Source: RGIG6353 sp045660745
Lineage (GTDB): Bacteria > Bacillota > Clostridia > Oscillospirales > SIG627
Reading direction: 5' to 3'
Length of the DNA stretch: 64,000 nucleotides
Assembly: GCA_045660745.1 (NCBI GenBank)
Contig: JAZREJ010000022.1
Location: forward strand, 1 to 64,000
Positions 24,757-33,770 of the stretch are shown here, piece after piece. Under the pieces are notes generated by a model. That model worked only from the letters and a program-made list of their open reading frames with translations. It did no database searches and was not told where the DNA came from. The number at the start of each line of letters is the position of its first letter. Position 1 is the first letter of the stretch. The position numbers and the translations under genes were made by a program.

Positions 24757-25850
24757 AAAATACGTTCGGTTCAAGTCTTGCTATAACCATTTACGGAGAA
24801 AGCCACGGCCCATCGGTGGGTGCTGTGCTTGACGGAATTGCCCCCGGCATTAAAATTGACGAAGACTATATAAACGAAAAACTTTCACTCCGCCGTCCCG
24901 TCGGAAAAATTTCCACTCCGAGACACGAAGAAGACCCTGTTTTCTTTGAATCGGGAGTCTTTAACGGATACACCACAGGAACTCCGATCTGCATAAGGAT
25001 ACCAAACGGAGATACACACTCAAAGGACTACTCGGAAACACGCTTTCTTGCCCGTCCCTCCCACGCTGATTTTACCTCGAATGAAAAGTATCACGGATTT
25101 GAGGATTACCGCGGCGGCGGACACTTTTCGGGTAGAATAACCGTGGCGCTGGTTGCAGCAGGTGCAATCGTTATGCGAGCACTTGAAGAAAACGGCATTT
25201 TCATCGGTACGCACATTAAACGCTGTGCGGGTGTTGAGGATGCAAATTTTACAAGCGATATAAAGTCGGACATTGTAGCCCTTTCAAAAAAAGCTTTTGC
25301 CACCCTCTCAAATGAAGCGGGAGATAAAATGCAGAAGGAAATAGTTACAGCTCTCGAAGCTCGCGACAGTGTTGGAGGAGTTCTTGAAACAGCAATCGTC
25401 GGACTCCCCGCAGGAGTAGGCGAGCCGTGGTTTGATACCCTTGAATCAATCATATCGCACGCCGTCTTCTCGATTCCCGCAGTAAAGGGAATTGAATTCG
25501 GTGCTGGATTTGCCATTTCGGACATGCGAGGCTCCAAGGCAAACGACCCATTCAGAGCGTATAACGGAAATACCGTGACCTCCACCAACAACAGTGGAGG
25601 TATAAACGGTGGCATCTCTAACGGAATGCCCATCATTTTTCGCACGGCGGTTCGTCCGACACCTACTATCGGAACAGAACAAAACACTGTCGATATATCA
25701 AAAAAAGTAAATGCAACGCTTGCCGCACGCGGACGCCATGACCCATGTATCGTACACAGGGCACGCATCGTTCAGGACTGTGTTTCAGCCCTTGTGATAT
25801 ACGATGCAATGGCAGTGAGATTCGGAACCGATTGGGCGGTGAAAAAATGA
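24753..25850 (+). CDS. aroC: Chorismate synthase
   Basis: 365 aa. FMN-dependent conversion of EPSP to chorismate. Motifs: GESHGPSVGAVLDGIAPG, YRGGGHFSGRIT (FMN/phosphate site) and GRHDPCIVHRARIV at the C terminus. GGHFSGR differs from the commoner GGRSSAR form, a variant I judge compatible with function. It overlaps aroB and the downstream aroE-aroK fusion by four bases each. Confidence 0.95.
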   Translation: MKNTFGSSLAITIYGESHGPSVGAVLDGIAPGIKIDEDYINEKLSLRRPVGKISTPRHEEDPVFFESGVFNGYTTGTPICIRIPNGDTHSKDYSETRFLARPSHADFTSNEKYHGFEDYRGGGHFSGRITVALVAAGAIVMRALEENGIFIGTHIKRCAGVEDANFTSDIKSDIVALSKKAFATLSNEAGDKMQKEIVTALEARDSVGGVLETAIVGLPAGVGEPWFDTLESIISHAVFSIPAVKGIEFGAGFAISDMRGSKANDPFRAYNGNTVTSTNNSGGINGGISNGMPIIFRTAVRPTPTIGTEQNTVDISKKVNATLAARGRHDPCIVHRARIVQDCVSALVIYDAMAVRFGTDWAVKK

Positions 25851-27085
25851 AGTACGGATGCATTGCCGAAAAGCTCTCACACAGCTTTTCAAAAGAAATA
25901 CATTCATATCTTGCATCTTACCCCTACGAGCTTCGCGAAATTGCCAAAGGAGATCTTGACGCTTTTATGCGCGAAAAGGATTTTCTTGCAATAAACGTTA
26001 CCATCCCTTATAAAGAGGACGTTATCCCATACCTTGACGAAATATCCGAAACTGCAAAAAAGATAGGCGCAGTAAACACTATTGTCAACCGAAATGGCAA
26101 GCTTTACGGCTATAACACAGATTTTTTCGGAATGCGCTCTCTCATTCTTGCAAACGAGATATCTGTAACAGGAAAAAAAGCTCTTGTGCTCGGCTCGGGT
26201 GGAACCTCAAAGACTGCTGCGGCAGTGCTTGAAGACCTGGGGGCACGAGAAATATACAAGCTTTCAAGAAGGGCGCAAAACGGATGCATAACCTATGACG
26301 AAGCACTTGAAAAGCATACTGACGCTGAGGTCATAATAAACACTACCCCCGTCGGAATGTACCCGAATATCGGAGTCTCTCCCATTGATATTTCCCTTTT
26401 TCCAAAGCTTTCTGCGGTAATTGATGCTGTGTACAATCCGTTACGCACAAGGCTTGTATCTGAGGCTCTTGAAAGAGGCGTTCCGGCAATCGGCGGTCTA
26501 TATATGCTTGTCGCACAGGCGGCGCGTGCATGCGAATTTTTCATTGATACTGATATTCCCGATGAAAAAATTTTGGATGTGTTCAAGATAATGTACAAAA
26601 AGACCGAAAATATCGTTCTCACGGGAATGCCGGGTGCAGGTAAGAGCACCGTAGGAAAGCTCCTTGCAAAAAAACTTGAAATGGACTTTGTTGACTCGGA
26701 TGACGAAATAGTAAAAAAGATAGGAAAAAGCATTCCTGAAATATTCTCCGAAAACGGTGAAAATGTCTTCCGCGACATCGAAAGCGAGGTTATAAAAGAG
26801 CTTTCGACAAGAAAGAATACAGTTATCGCAACGGGAGGCGGAGTAATACTGCGACGCGAAAACACCGATCTCTTGCGAGAAAACGGAAGGATATACTTCC
26901 TTGATCGTCCACTTGAAAACATCCGTCCAACAAGCGACCGACCGACAGCGCTCGACCGTGAGGCACTTGTAAAGCGCTACCGCGAGCGTTACGGCATCTA
27001 CACTTCTTCCTGCGACGTGCATATCAAAACAAGTGAAGATGCACTCGAAAACACAAATATGATCATCGAGGATTTTAAAAAATGA
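25847..27085 (+). CDS. aroE-aroK: Fused shikimate dehydrogenase-shikimate kinase
   Basis: 412 aa in one frame. Residues 1-245 or so are AroE: SHSFSKEIH (substrate serines), NVTIPYKEDV with the catalytic Lys, AVNTIVNRNGKLYGYNTDFFG with the catalytic Asp, NADP loop LGSGGTSKTA, and TTPVGMYP. From about 255 comes AroK: Walker A GMPGAGKSTVGK, DSDDEIVKKIG, GGGVILRREN and the lid RPTSDRPTAL. It covers two consecutive steps, 3-dehydroshikimate to shikimate to shikimate 3-phosphate. No stop or Shine-Dalgarno separates the halves. Start ATG 25847 overlaps the aroC stop (ATGA). Confidence 0.93.
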   Translation: MKYGCIAEKLSHSFSKEIHSYLASYPYELREIAKGDLDAFMREKDFLAINVTIPYKEDVIPYLDEISETAKKIGAVNTIVNRNGKLYGYNTDFFGMRSLILANEISVTGKKALVLGSGGTSKTAAAVLEDLGAREIYKLSRRAQNGCITYDEALEKHTDAEVIINTTPVGMYPNIGVSPIDISLFPKLSAVIDAVYNPLRTRLVSEALERGVPAIGGLYMLVAQAARACEFFIDTDIPDEKILDVFKIMYKKTENIVLTGMPGAGKSTVGKLLAKKLEMDFVDSDDEIVKKIGKSIPEIFSENGENVFRDIESEVIKELSTRKNTVIATGGGVILRRENTDLLRENGRIYFLDRPLENIRPTSDRPTALDREALVKRYRERYGIYTSSCDVHIKTSEDALENTNMIIEDFKK

Positions 27086-27510
27086 AGTTACTTGTTATAA
27101 ACGGCCCAAATCTTAACATGCTGGGAATCAGAGAACCCGGAATCTACGGAAAAGGCACCTATTCCGACCTCTGTGAAATGATATACAGCCACGCCAACAA
27201 AAAAGGCTTTGAAGTTGACATATTCCAGTCAAATCACGAAGGTGCACTCGTTGACAGAATACAAGAGGCTTACGGTAAGATTGACGGCATAGTCATAAAT
27301 CCCGCCGCCTATACCCACACAAGCGTTGCTATTCTTGACGCACTCAAGTCAATCGGTATACCGTTTGTTGAGGTTCACATTTCAAAGGTTGAAAACAGAG
27401 AAGCATTCAGACAGATAAGCTACATCCGTCCGCACGCCTTGAAAACTATTACAGGTCACGGCTTTGACGGATATCTTGAAGCGCTCGATTTGCTTCTGGA
27501 GGCTTTATGA
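27082..27510 (+). CDS. aroQ: Type II 3-dehydroquinate dehydratase
   Basis: 142 aa. Dehydrates 3-dehydroquinate to 3-dehydroshikimate. NGPNLNMLGIREPGIYG (with the catalytic Tyr), NPAAYTHTSVAILDAL, and EVHISKVENREAFR are the three family blocks. Four-base overlaps at both ends place it in the middle of the coupled operon. Confidence 0.96.
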   Translation: MKLLVINGPNLNMLGIREPGIYGKGTYSDLCEMIYSHANKKGFEVDIFQSNHEGALVDRIQEAYGKIDGIVINPAAYTHTSVAILDALKSIGIPFVEVHISKVENREAFRQISYIRPHALKTITGHGFDGYLEALDLLLEAL

Positions 27511-28709
27511 GAGTTGTAATATCCCCTTCGGTAGCTAAAGGACGTGTATCTGCCCCTCCCTCAAAATCAATGGCTCACCGCGCCCTTATATGTGCCGCTC
27601 TCTCGAAAAAGAGCACCGTTTCAAATATTGCGCTTTCCCGCGACATTGAAGTGACTCTTGACTGCCTGAAAAAAATGGGCGCACACATAACACAAGAGGG
27701 TGACTCCTACACGATAGGTGGTCTTGACCCCAAAAAAATTCCCGACGGATGTGAGCTTTACTGCCACGAAAGCGGAAGTACACTGCGTTTTATTATCCCT
27801 CTTTGCATGCTTAGCGAAGGACGAGTAACGCTCACAGGTGCCCCCCGACTCATGGAAAGACCTCTTTCGGTATATGAGGAGCTTGCGGAAAAGCTTGGAA
27901 TTGAATTTAAAAAAGAAAATGGAAAAATAACAGTCGGAGGCGGTCTTTGTGCAGGGGACTACAGTGTTCCCGGAAATATCTCAAGCCAGTTCATAACAGG
28001 GCTTTTGCTTGCGCTTTCCACTCTCCCCGAAAAGAGCACGCTCACTGTTACAGGACAGTTTGAAAGTGCTTCATACACAGACCTTACAGTTTCCGTCCTT
28101 AAAGAATTCGGAAAAAGCGTTACAAGAAACGGACGTGTTTTCACGGTGATTCCATCGGAATTTAAAAGCACCTATCACACAGTGGAGGGAGACTTTTCAA
28201 ACGCCGCATATCTTGACGCACTAACTCTTATCGGTGGAGAAGTAGAGGTCTCGGGACTTTCAAAAGACAGTCTTCAGGGAGACTCTGTATATAGAGACTT
28301 TTTCAAGCGAATGACAAAAGGATACGACCTTTTTGACATATCCGACTGTCCCGACAACGCACCGATACTTTTTGCGATGGCATCTGCTTTGAACGGCGGA
28401 GAATTTACAGGGACTGCAAGACTTAAAATAAAAGAAAGCGATCGCTCCGAGGCGATGAAAGAGGAGCTGTCAAAGCTTGGTGTTAACATCACAGTCGAAG
28501 AAAACCGAGTTATCGTACCAATAAGCACTCTCACCCCTCCCAAAGTGCCGATATTCTCCCACAACGATCATAGAATAGCCATGGCAATGGCTATCCTTCT
28601 GACTCTTGTCGGAGGTGAGATAGAAGGTGCCGAGGCAGTAAATAAAAGCTTCCCCGATTTTTGGGAGAAGCTTCAAGAATTACAGATAGGACTTGAAAAA
28701 CATGCTTGA
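27507..28709 (+). CDS. aroA: 3-phosphoshikimate 1-carboxyvinyltransferase (EPSP synthase)
   Basis: 400 aa. Transfers the enolpyruvyl group of PEP to shikimate 3-phosphate. PPSKSMAHRALICA, HESGSTLRFIIPL, KIKESDRSEAM and HNDHRIAMAMAI are the active-site blocks. It overlaps aroQ by four bases and tyrA by eight. Confidence 0.96.
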   Translation: MRVVISPSVAKGRVSAPPSKSMAHRALICAALSKKSTVSNIALSRDIEVTLDCLKKMGAHITQEGDSYTIGGLDPKKIPDGCELYCHESGSTLRFIIPLCMLSEGRVTLTGAPRLMERPLSVYEELAEKLGIEFKKENGKITVGGGLCAGDYSVPGNISSQFITGLLLALSTLPEKSTLTVTGQFESASYTDLTVSVLKEFGKSVTRNGRVFTVIPSEFKSTYHTVEGDFSNAAYLDALTLIGGEVEVSGLSKDSLQGDSVYRDFFKRMTKGYDLFDISDCPDNAPILFAMASALNGGEFTGTARLKIKESDRSEAMKEELSKLGVNITVEENRVIVPISTLTPPKVPIFSHNDHRIAMAMAILLTLVGGEIEGAEAVNKSFPDFWEKLQELQIGLEKHA

Positions 28710-29553
28710 TAAAAATTTAAACATACTGATAGTAGGTCTTGGACTTCTCGGAGGAAGCTATGCCAAAAAGCTGTCCGCCGAGGGATACAGCGTAAAAGCG
28801 ATAACCCGCGATCCAAAAACCATTGATTACGCGCTTGAACACGGATTCATAAGCTACGGTACGACAGAGATAGACGAAAAGCTCATTACGGATGCAGACC
28901 TTATAATTTTTGCACTTTACCCGAAGGTATTTATTCGTTGGATAGAAGAAAACGGACATCTTATAAAACCTCACACAGTCATAACGGACGTTACGGGTGT
29001 GAAGGGTGCTGTAGTTGATACAGTGCAGAATAGGCTCCCCGAAAACATTGAGTTTATCTCAGCGCACCCCATGGCAGGACGAGAATCAAGCGGCATCGAA
29101 TATGCCGACGACTCAATATTCAAGTGTGCAAATTATATTGTGGTACCTACAGACAAAAACACCTCCGATGGAATAAAACTGTGCCGCGAGCTTGGTGAGA
29201 CGCTCGGCTTTGCTAAAGTTTCCGAGCTTTCGGTAGAGGCGCACGACAGAATGATAGCGTTTCTATCCCAGCTTACCCACTGTATTGCGGTAAGTCTCAT
29301 GTGTACGGATGACAACCCTGACCTTGTTAAATATACGGGTGACTCTTTCCGAGACCTGACACGAATTGCTAACATAAACGACGAGATGTGGAGCGAACTT
29401 TTTCTTCTCAACCGCGACGCACTCCTTCATCAAATGGACAGATTCCGTGACTCCTTTGAAGAGCTTTACGGTACTATAAGAGACGGCAAACGTGACGAAA
29501 TGCGCGCACTGATGCGCACTTCAACAGAGCGCCGCAGCAAATTCAATAAGTAA
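28702..29553 (+). CDS. tyrA: Prephenate dehydrogenase
   Basis: 283 aa. Oxidatively decarboxylates prephenate to 4-hydroxyphenylpyruvate with NAD(P). ILIVGLGLLGGSYAKKL is the nucleotide-binding loop; ISAHPMAGRESSG and LSQLTHCIA carry the catalytic/structural His. No C-terminal ACT domain is present. The ATG at 28702 lies in the end of aroA; the alternative ATG at 28693 lacks a better ribosome-binding site. Confidence 0.94.
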   Translation: MLDKNLNILIVGLGLLGGSYAKKLSAEGYSVKAITRDPKTIDYALEHGFISYGTTEIDEKLITDADLIIFALYPKVFIRWIEENGHLIKPHTVITDVTGVKGAVVDTVQNRLPENIEFISAHPMAGRESSGIEYADDSIFKCANYIVVPTDKNTSDGIKLCRELGETLGFAKVSELSVEAHDRMIAFLSQLTHCIAVSLMCTDDNPDLVKYTGDSFRDLTRIANINDEMWSELFLLNRDALLHQMDRFRDSFEELYGTIRDGKRDEMRALMRTSTERRSKFNK

Positions 29554-29577
29554 AAAAGATTTAAAGAGGTAATTATT

Positions 29578-30606
29578 ATGAACATGAACTTTTCCAGAAA
29601 ACTTCCTATTCCTCAGGACATGAAGCGCGATTTCCCGCTCAATGCAGATATGCAGAAAATAAAAGAGACCCGAGCTGAGGAGATTAAAAAAATATTTACG
29701 GGTGAGAGTGACAAATTCATTCTTGTCATAGGCCCCTGCTCTGCAGATCATCGCGATTCGGTGCTTGAATATATTTCCCGTCTAAAAAGAGTCGAGGAAC
29801 AGGTAAAGGATAAGATATTTATTATACCGAGAATATATACGAACAAGCCCCGTACAACAGGTGAAGGCTACAAGGGTATGCTTCATCAGCCCAACCCTAA
29901 TGAAAAGCCCGACCTGTATCAGGGAATCGTCGCTATCAGGGAGCTTCATATGTCAGCACTCAAGGACTACGGCTTCACCTGTGCGGATGAAATGCTATAC
30001 CCCGACAACCACAGATACCTTTCCGATCTTCTTGCTTACGTTGCTGTCGGCGCTCGCTCAGTTGAAAACCAGGAGCACAGACTTACCGCCAGCGGTCTTA
30101 ACGTCCCCGTCGGAATGAAGAACCCGACAGGCGGAGACCTTTCCATAATGATGAACGCCATCAAGGCAGCTCAGAGCAGTCACTCCTTCATCTACAGAGG
30201 ATGGGAGGTACAGAGTGCAGGTAATCCGCTCTCCCACGCAATACTTCGCGGTTACGTTGATTTTGCCGGCAAGAGCGTATCTAATTATCACTATGAGGAC
30301 CTTGTAAAGCTTTCTTCTCTCTACGCTGAATCGGGGCTTTCAAATCCTTCCGCGATAGTTGACACCAACCATGCAAACTCAGGCAAGAAATACCTTGAAC
30401 AGACAAGAATCGCATCCGAAGTCGTTCACAGCAGAAATCACAACCCTGACATCAAGAGTCTTGTAAAGGGTCTTATGATTGAAAGCTATATTGAGGACGG
30501 TGCACAGGGTATTGGCGAAAACGTATTCGGTAAGTCAATTACCGACCCCTGCCTCGGCTGGGAAAAGACCGAATCGCTTATACTCGGTCTTGCAGACAAG
30601 CTGTAA
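29578..30606 (+). CDS. aroF: 3-deoxy-7-phosphoheptulonate (DAHP) synthase, type I
   Basis: 342 aa. First shikimate step: condensation of erythrose 4-phosphate and PEP. VIGPCSADHRD with the metal-binding Cys, IPRIYTNKPRTTGEGYKGM (PEP-binding), GARSVENQEHR, MKNPTGGDLSIMMNAI and VDTNHANSGKK mark the AroF/G/H subfamily, which is often feedback-inhibited by aromatic amino acids. Its position as last gene of the operon, after a 24-bp gap with AGAGG, is unusual only in that the first enzyme comes last. Confidence 0.96.
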   Translation: MNMNFSRKLPIPQDMKRDFPLNADMQKIKETRAEEIKKIFTGESDKFILVIGPCSADHRDSVLEYISRLKRVEEQVKDKIFIIPRIYTNKPRTTGEGYKGMLHQPNPNEKPDLYQGIVAIRELHMSALKDYGFTCADEMLYPDNHRYLSDLLAYVAVGARSVENQEHRLTASGLNVPVGMKNPTGGDLSIMMNAIKAAQSSHSFIYRGWEVQSAGNPLSHAILRGYVDFAGKSVSNYHYEDLVKLSSLYAESGLSNPSAIVDTNHANSGKKYLEQTRIASEVVHSRNHNPDIKSLVKGLMIESYIEDGAQGIGENVFGKSITDPCLGWEKTESLILGLADKL

Positions 30607-30612
30607 TCCACT

Positions 30613-30648
30613 ACAAAAAAACCGTCGAATTCTCGACGGTTTTTTGTC
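30613..30648. terminator. Bidirectional terminator between aroF and azlD
   Basis: A 13-bp stem AAAAAACCGTCGA/TCGACGGTTTTTT at 30615-30645 has A and T tracts on either side and serves the convergent genes on both strands. Confidence 0.9.
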
Positions 30649-30949
30649 AGATGAAATATTCCAACACAAAAACTATACTGCATGCGGCAATTGAAACAAA
30701 GAACATACTCTTCCCCAACCACGCAAGCAGCATTGCCACAGCAAACGCAATACTTGCCGCGATAACGCTCTCAGTTGCATGAATGATACTGGGGAAGGTC
30801 ATTACTGCAAGAGTAACGAATGGGACGTAATAAAGGAACGAACGAACAAAAGTGTTGTCTATATGACGGCGTATCAACGTAAGCGGCAGTGCGCGGATAA
30901 GATAGGTCACACCCGCCATAACGATAATATAAATGTATATGTTATTCAT
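30647..30949 (-). CDS. azlD: AzlD family branched-chain amino acid exporter subunit
   Basis: 100 aa, about four membrane helices. ITYLIRALPLTLIRRHIDN-type opening (here VTYLIRALPLTLIRRH) and the FVRSFLYYVPFVTLAVMTFP segment match AzlD. With AzlC it forms a two-component exporter for branched-chain amino acids or analogues. The ATG at 30949 overlaps azlC by eight bases. Confidence 0.9.
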   Translation of the reverse strand: MNNIYIYIIVMAGVTYLIRALPLTLIRRHIDNTFVRSFLYYVPFVTLAVMTFPSIIHATESVIAASIAFAVAMLLAWLGKSMFFVSIAACSIVFVLEYFI

Positions 30950-31667
30950 TTTCGTCCTCCTTCTCGTCAACCGGGAAAAGAACTGCAGCAACAGCGGCTA
31001 TTACCACCGTAAGGATTATCATCCTAAATCCTGACTGTATTTCTTTAAGGTAGGGCGTATAATTGAATAGTGCGGACAGGAGCATTGAAACAACGACCAC
31101 TCCCGCAACAACAGGTCTTTTGCGAGCCGGAGGCACTATTATTGCAATGAACATACCGTAGAGTGCAACACCGAGTGCTGACAGCACTCGCTCGGGAAGA
31201 ACGCTTCCGAGAAGTGCTCCGCAGAGAGTACCGAGAGTCCATCCGGGAATAGACAAGCTCATCATACCGTAAGAATAAAATGGGGATAGCTCACCGTGAA
31301 CGCCTGCAGCAAGGGCAAATATCTCATCGGTGACACCAAAAGACATTGCCGCTCGGTGATAGAACGGAAGCTTGGTCGATACCTTTTGAGAAAGTGTAGA
31401 GGACATCAGACAGTATCTCAAATTTATTATCAGCTGAGTAAGAGCAACTCCGACGTAGGAAACACCGCTCACGATATCCCGAAGTCCAGCATACTGTCCC
31501 GCAGAGGTAAGGTTTGTGAGAGATAAAAGGGTTGCCTGAAATACTGTGAGACCGTTTGTCTTTGCAAGTATTCCAAATGCAAACGATACTGCAAAGTATC
31601 CAAGAAATATCGGTATTGCATCATGCATACCTTTTTTGTAATGTGCAAACCGTGTCAGCGCTATCAT
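30942..31667 (-). CDS. azlC: AzlC family branched-chain amino acid permease
   Basis: About 241 aa. AIPIFLGYFAVSFAFGILAKTNGL, SLTNLTSAGQYAG and LINLRYCLMSSTLSQK are the conserved AzlC blocks; about six helices are expected. The start is uncertain. The first in-frame ATG (31691) lies between the -10 box and the predicted transcription start, so I place the start at 31667; 31628 is another candidate. Neither has an ideal Shine-Dalgarno. Confidence 0.85.
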   Translation of the reverse strand: MIALTRFAHYKKGMHDAIPIFLGYFAVSFAFGILAKTNGLTVFQATLLSLTNLTSAGQYAGLRDIVSGVSYVGVALTQLIINLRYCLMSSTLSQKVSTKLPFYHRAAMSFGVTDEIFALAAGVHGELSPFYSYGMMSLSIPGWTLGTLCGALLGSVLPERVLSALGVALYGMFIAIIVPPARKRPVVAGVVVVSMLLSALFNYTPYLKEIQSGFRMIILTVVIAAVAAVLFPVDEKEDENE

Positions 31668-31693
31668 CTCCCAATAATTCAAATAACTCATGA

Positions 31694-31722
31694 ATTATAA
31701 CAAATTTTTTCTTTATATGCAA
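31694..31722 (-). promoter_or_regulatory. Promoter of azlCD
   Basis: On the minus strand: TTGCAT (31722-31717), 17-bp spacer, TATAAT (31699-31694). It is divergent from the dnaD-like promoter 50 bp away. Confidence 0.6.
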
Positions 31723-31774
31723 GCCTTTTTTGATTTTTTTCACCCTATTGTCACCTTTTGTCAAAAAGTCGCAC

Positions 31775-31803
31775 TTGACTAAACTCAAATTTAGTTGTAT
31801 AAT
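31775..31803 (+). promoter_or_regulatory. Promoter of the dnaD-like operon
   Basis: TTGACT at 31775-31780, 17-bp spacer, TATAAT at 31798-31803. It overlaps the only nearby in-frame ATG (31802), which therefore cannot be translated from this transcript. Confidence 0.75.
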
Positions 31804-31837
31804 GATATTCCCACACAAAAAGAAAGGAGGAATTATT

Positions 31838-32836
31838 ACGGCACGACGCAAATTACGTTTCAGACTTCGACAGAAGCCGGGAGAAAAAGGCATATTTCTG
31901 CCTGAAAGTGTTCTTAAATCACTTACTAATGCTACCGAAGCTGAACTTAAGCTTCTTATAATACTTGCAAAGGAAGGCCGTGATAAAGACTACCTTTCGG
32001 AATCGGATATACTTCCCGCCTGCGAAAACGCGGGTATTGACAAAGAGTCATTCGTTGAAGCGCTTGCCTTCTTCAGAGGGGCAGGACTTGTGGAAAACGA
32101 AGAAAAGGATTCCACCGTCCCCACAGTGAAGGAAGTTCCCGCTCCGACAAAGGAAGAACCTGTTCCCGCAAAGAGATCGGTTGAACGACCTAAAAGCTAC
32201 ACCTCGCTTGAGCTTGCGGGTGCTGCAGAGAGCCGTGAATTTCTTGAGCTTGTGGATTTCACTGCGGTAAGCCTCAAAAAAACGCTTAACCGCTCAGATA
32301 TTACAACGCTTTATTCCTTCGTGGATTCGCTTCTTCTTCCTTATGACGTCATAATGCTTGGTATTGAACATTGTGTGACAGAAGGGAAGATGAGTCTCAG
32401 GTACGTCGAAAAGCTTCTTTGCGACTTTGCAGACCGAGAGATAAACACATACGAGCTTGCCGAAGAATACATACGCACACGCACACTTTATAAAAGCTTT
32501 GAGGGGAAGATACGCACAAAGCTCGGCCTTGGTCAGAGAAGCCTTACCCCCAAGGAAAAGGCAATGATCTCATGCTGGCAGACCGAATGGAAGGTTTCCG
32601 ATGAGCTTATTGACTTTGCCTACGAGAAAACAGTGGAAAAGACAGGCAAGGCAAGTATGAGTTATATGAACAAAATACTTGAAAACTGGCATACAGCCGG
32701 CTTTAAGACTCGTGCTGAAGTTGAAATGGGAGACGTAAAACCCTCCCTCGGACAATCCTCCTTCGACGTGGATGAATTTTTCTCGATTGCTGTTGCACAT
32801 TCAAATAACAAACAAAAGGAGCAAATGAATGAGTGA
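31838..32836 (+). CDS. DnaD domain primosome-type protein, apparent non-ATG start
   Basis: About 332 aa. The C-terminal half holds a DnaD/DnaB_2-type helical domain (SYVEKLLCDFADREINTYELAEEYIRT-like LRYVEKLLCDF, then SLTPKEKAMISCWQTEWKVSDELIDFAYEKTVEKTGKASMSYMNKILENWHTAG), which in Bacillota loads the helicase with DnaB/DnaI. Perfect AGGAGG at 31825-31830 is followed seven bases later by ACG at 31838. ATT codons lie at 31832 and 31835. No ATG, GTG or TTG occurs in frame between the promoter and codon 20. ACG or ATT initiation, or a point mutation or assembly error, is implied. It overlaps the next gene by eight bases. Confidence 0.85.
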   Translation, partial: TARRKLRFRLRQKPGEKGIFLPESVLKSLTNATEAELKLLIILAKEGRDKDYLSESDILPACENAGIDKESFVEALAFFRGAGLVENEEKDSTVPTVKEVPAPTKEEPVPAKRSVERPKSYTSLELAGAAESREFLELVDFTAVSLKKTLNRSDITTLYSFVDSLLLPYDVIMLGIEHCVTEGKMSLRYVEKLLCDFADREINTYELAEEYIRTRTLYKSFEGKIRTKLGLGQRSLTPKEKAMISCWQTEWKVSDELIDFAYEKTVEKTGKASMSYMNKILENWHTAGFKTRAEVEMGDVKPSLGQSSFDVDEFFSIAVAHSNNKQKEQMNE

Positions 32837-33770
32837 TATACCGTTTGAAGAGCGCCGCGCAATAGCGCTTGAAAAGGCGGAGGAAAGAAGCCGCGAGGTC
32901 TGGGCGAAGAGTGAGGAGCTTGAGGCTATTGATAAAGAGCTTTCCGGTATTGGACTTAACATTTTCAAAACGGCACTTCTCCCCGACGATAAAAGACAAG
33001 CGGAGTTCAACCGTCTGTCTGACGAAACGCGGATGCTACACGAAAAAAAGGCTAAGCTTCTTGCCCTTCTCGGATATCCCGAGGATTATACAAAGCCGAA
33101 ATACGAGTGTGATAAGTGCTCTGATTCGGGATATATCGGGCACAAGATGTGCGATTGCTATCGAAAGTATCTTATGACAAAGAGAGCCAAGGCATCGGGT
33201 CTTGGAAAAGCCCTTGAGACACAGAGCTTTGAAACAATAAGGCCTGAGCTTTATCCCGAATCCGTAAGGCATGATATGATGGGAATTGTGGATACCTGTC
33301 GTAAGTATGCAAACGAATTCAACGGAGAGGACGGTAACTCGCTTCTGCTCATAGGCTCAACAGGACTCGGTAAGACACACCTGTCCAGTGCTATTGCAAA
33401 GACGGTGCTTGAAAATGGCTTTTCGGTGGTATACGAGAGTGCTCAGAATCTTATTTCTACATTTGAGAGAGACCGTTTTTCTCAGGAAACAAAAAAAGCG
33501 TCCGACCGATATTTTGACTGTGATCTTCTTATAATTGACGATCTCGGAACAGAGGTACGTGCACAGACATCTCTTTCGTATTTTTATACGCTTATAAACA
33601 CAAGACTCGTTAATTCAAAATCTGTGATAATCAATACAAATCTCACAGGGCAAACACTTCAGTCACACTATGACGAGCGGTTCGTTTCCCGCCTTTTGGG
33701 AGAGTATCAGGTAATGCTCTTCAAAGGAGAGGATGTCAGAAAAATAAAAAAATCAAGAGGTGTAAAATGA
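32829..33770 (+). CDS. DnaC/DnaI-like helicase-loader ATPase
   Basis: 313 aa. AAA+ ATPase with Walker A GSTGLGKTH (about residue 177), Walker B LLIIDDLGTE and a terminal R-rich sensor region. An N-terminal zinc-binding knuckle CDKCSDSGYIG ... CDCY (about 95-115) is typical of DnaI helicase loaders. It follows the DnaD-like gene with an overlap, a pairing also found in Bacillota chromosomal replication genes. Confidence 0.9.
   Translation: MSDIPFEERRAIALEKAEERSREVWAKSEELEAIDKELSGIGLNIFKTALLPDDKRQAEFNRLSDETRMLHEKKAKLLALLGYPEDYTKPKYECDKCSDSGYIGHKMCDCYRKYLMTKRAKASGLGKALETQSFETIRPELYPESVRHDMMGIVDTCRKYANEFNGEDGNSLLLIGSTGLGKTHLSSAIAKTVLENGFSVVYESAQNLISTFERDRFSQETKKASDRYFDCDLLIIDDLGTEVRAQTSLSYFYTLINTRLVNSKSVIINTNLTGQTLQSHYDERFVSRLLGEYQVMLFKGEDVRKIKKSRGVK

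Noticed and set aside
25106..25768. 220-codon minus-strand frame inside aroC
   Set aside because: Antisense to a highly conserved enzyme; codon pattern is that of the aroC complement.
30800..31012. Plus-strand 77-codon frame at the azlD-azlC junction
   Set aside because: Opposite two overlapping membrane-protein genes, with no supporting signal.
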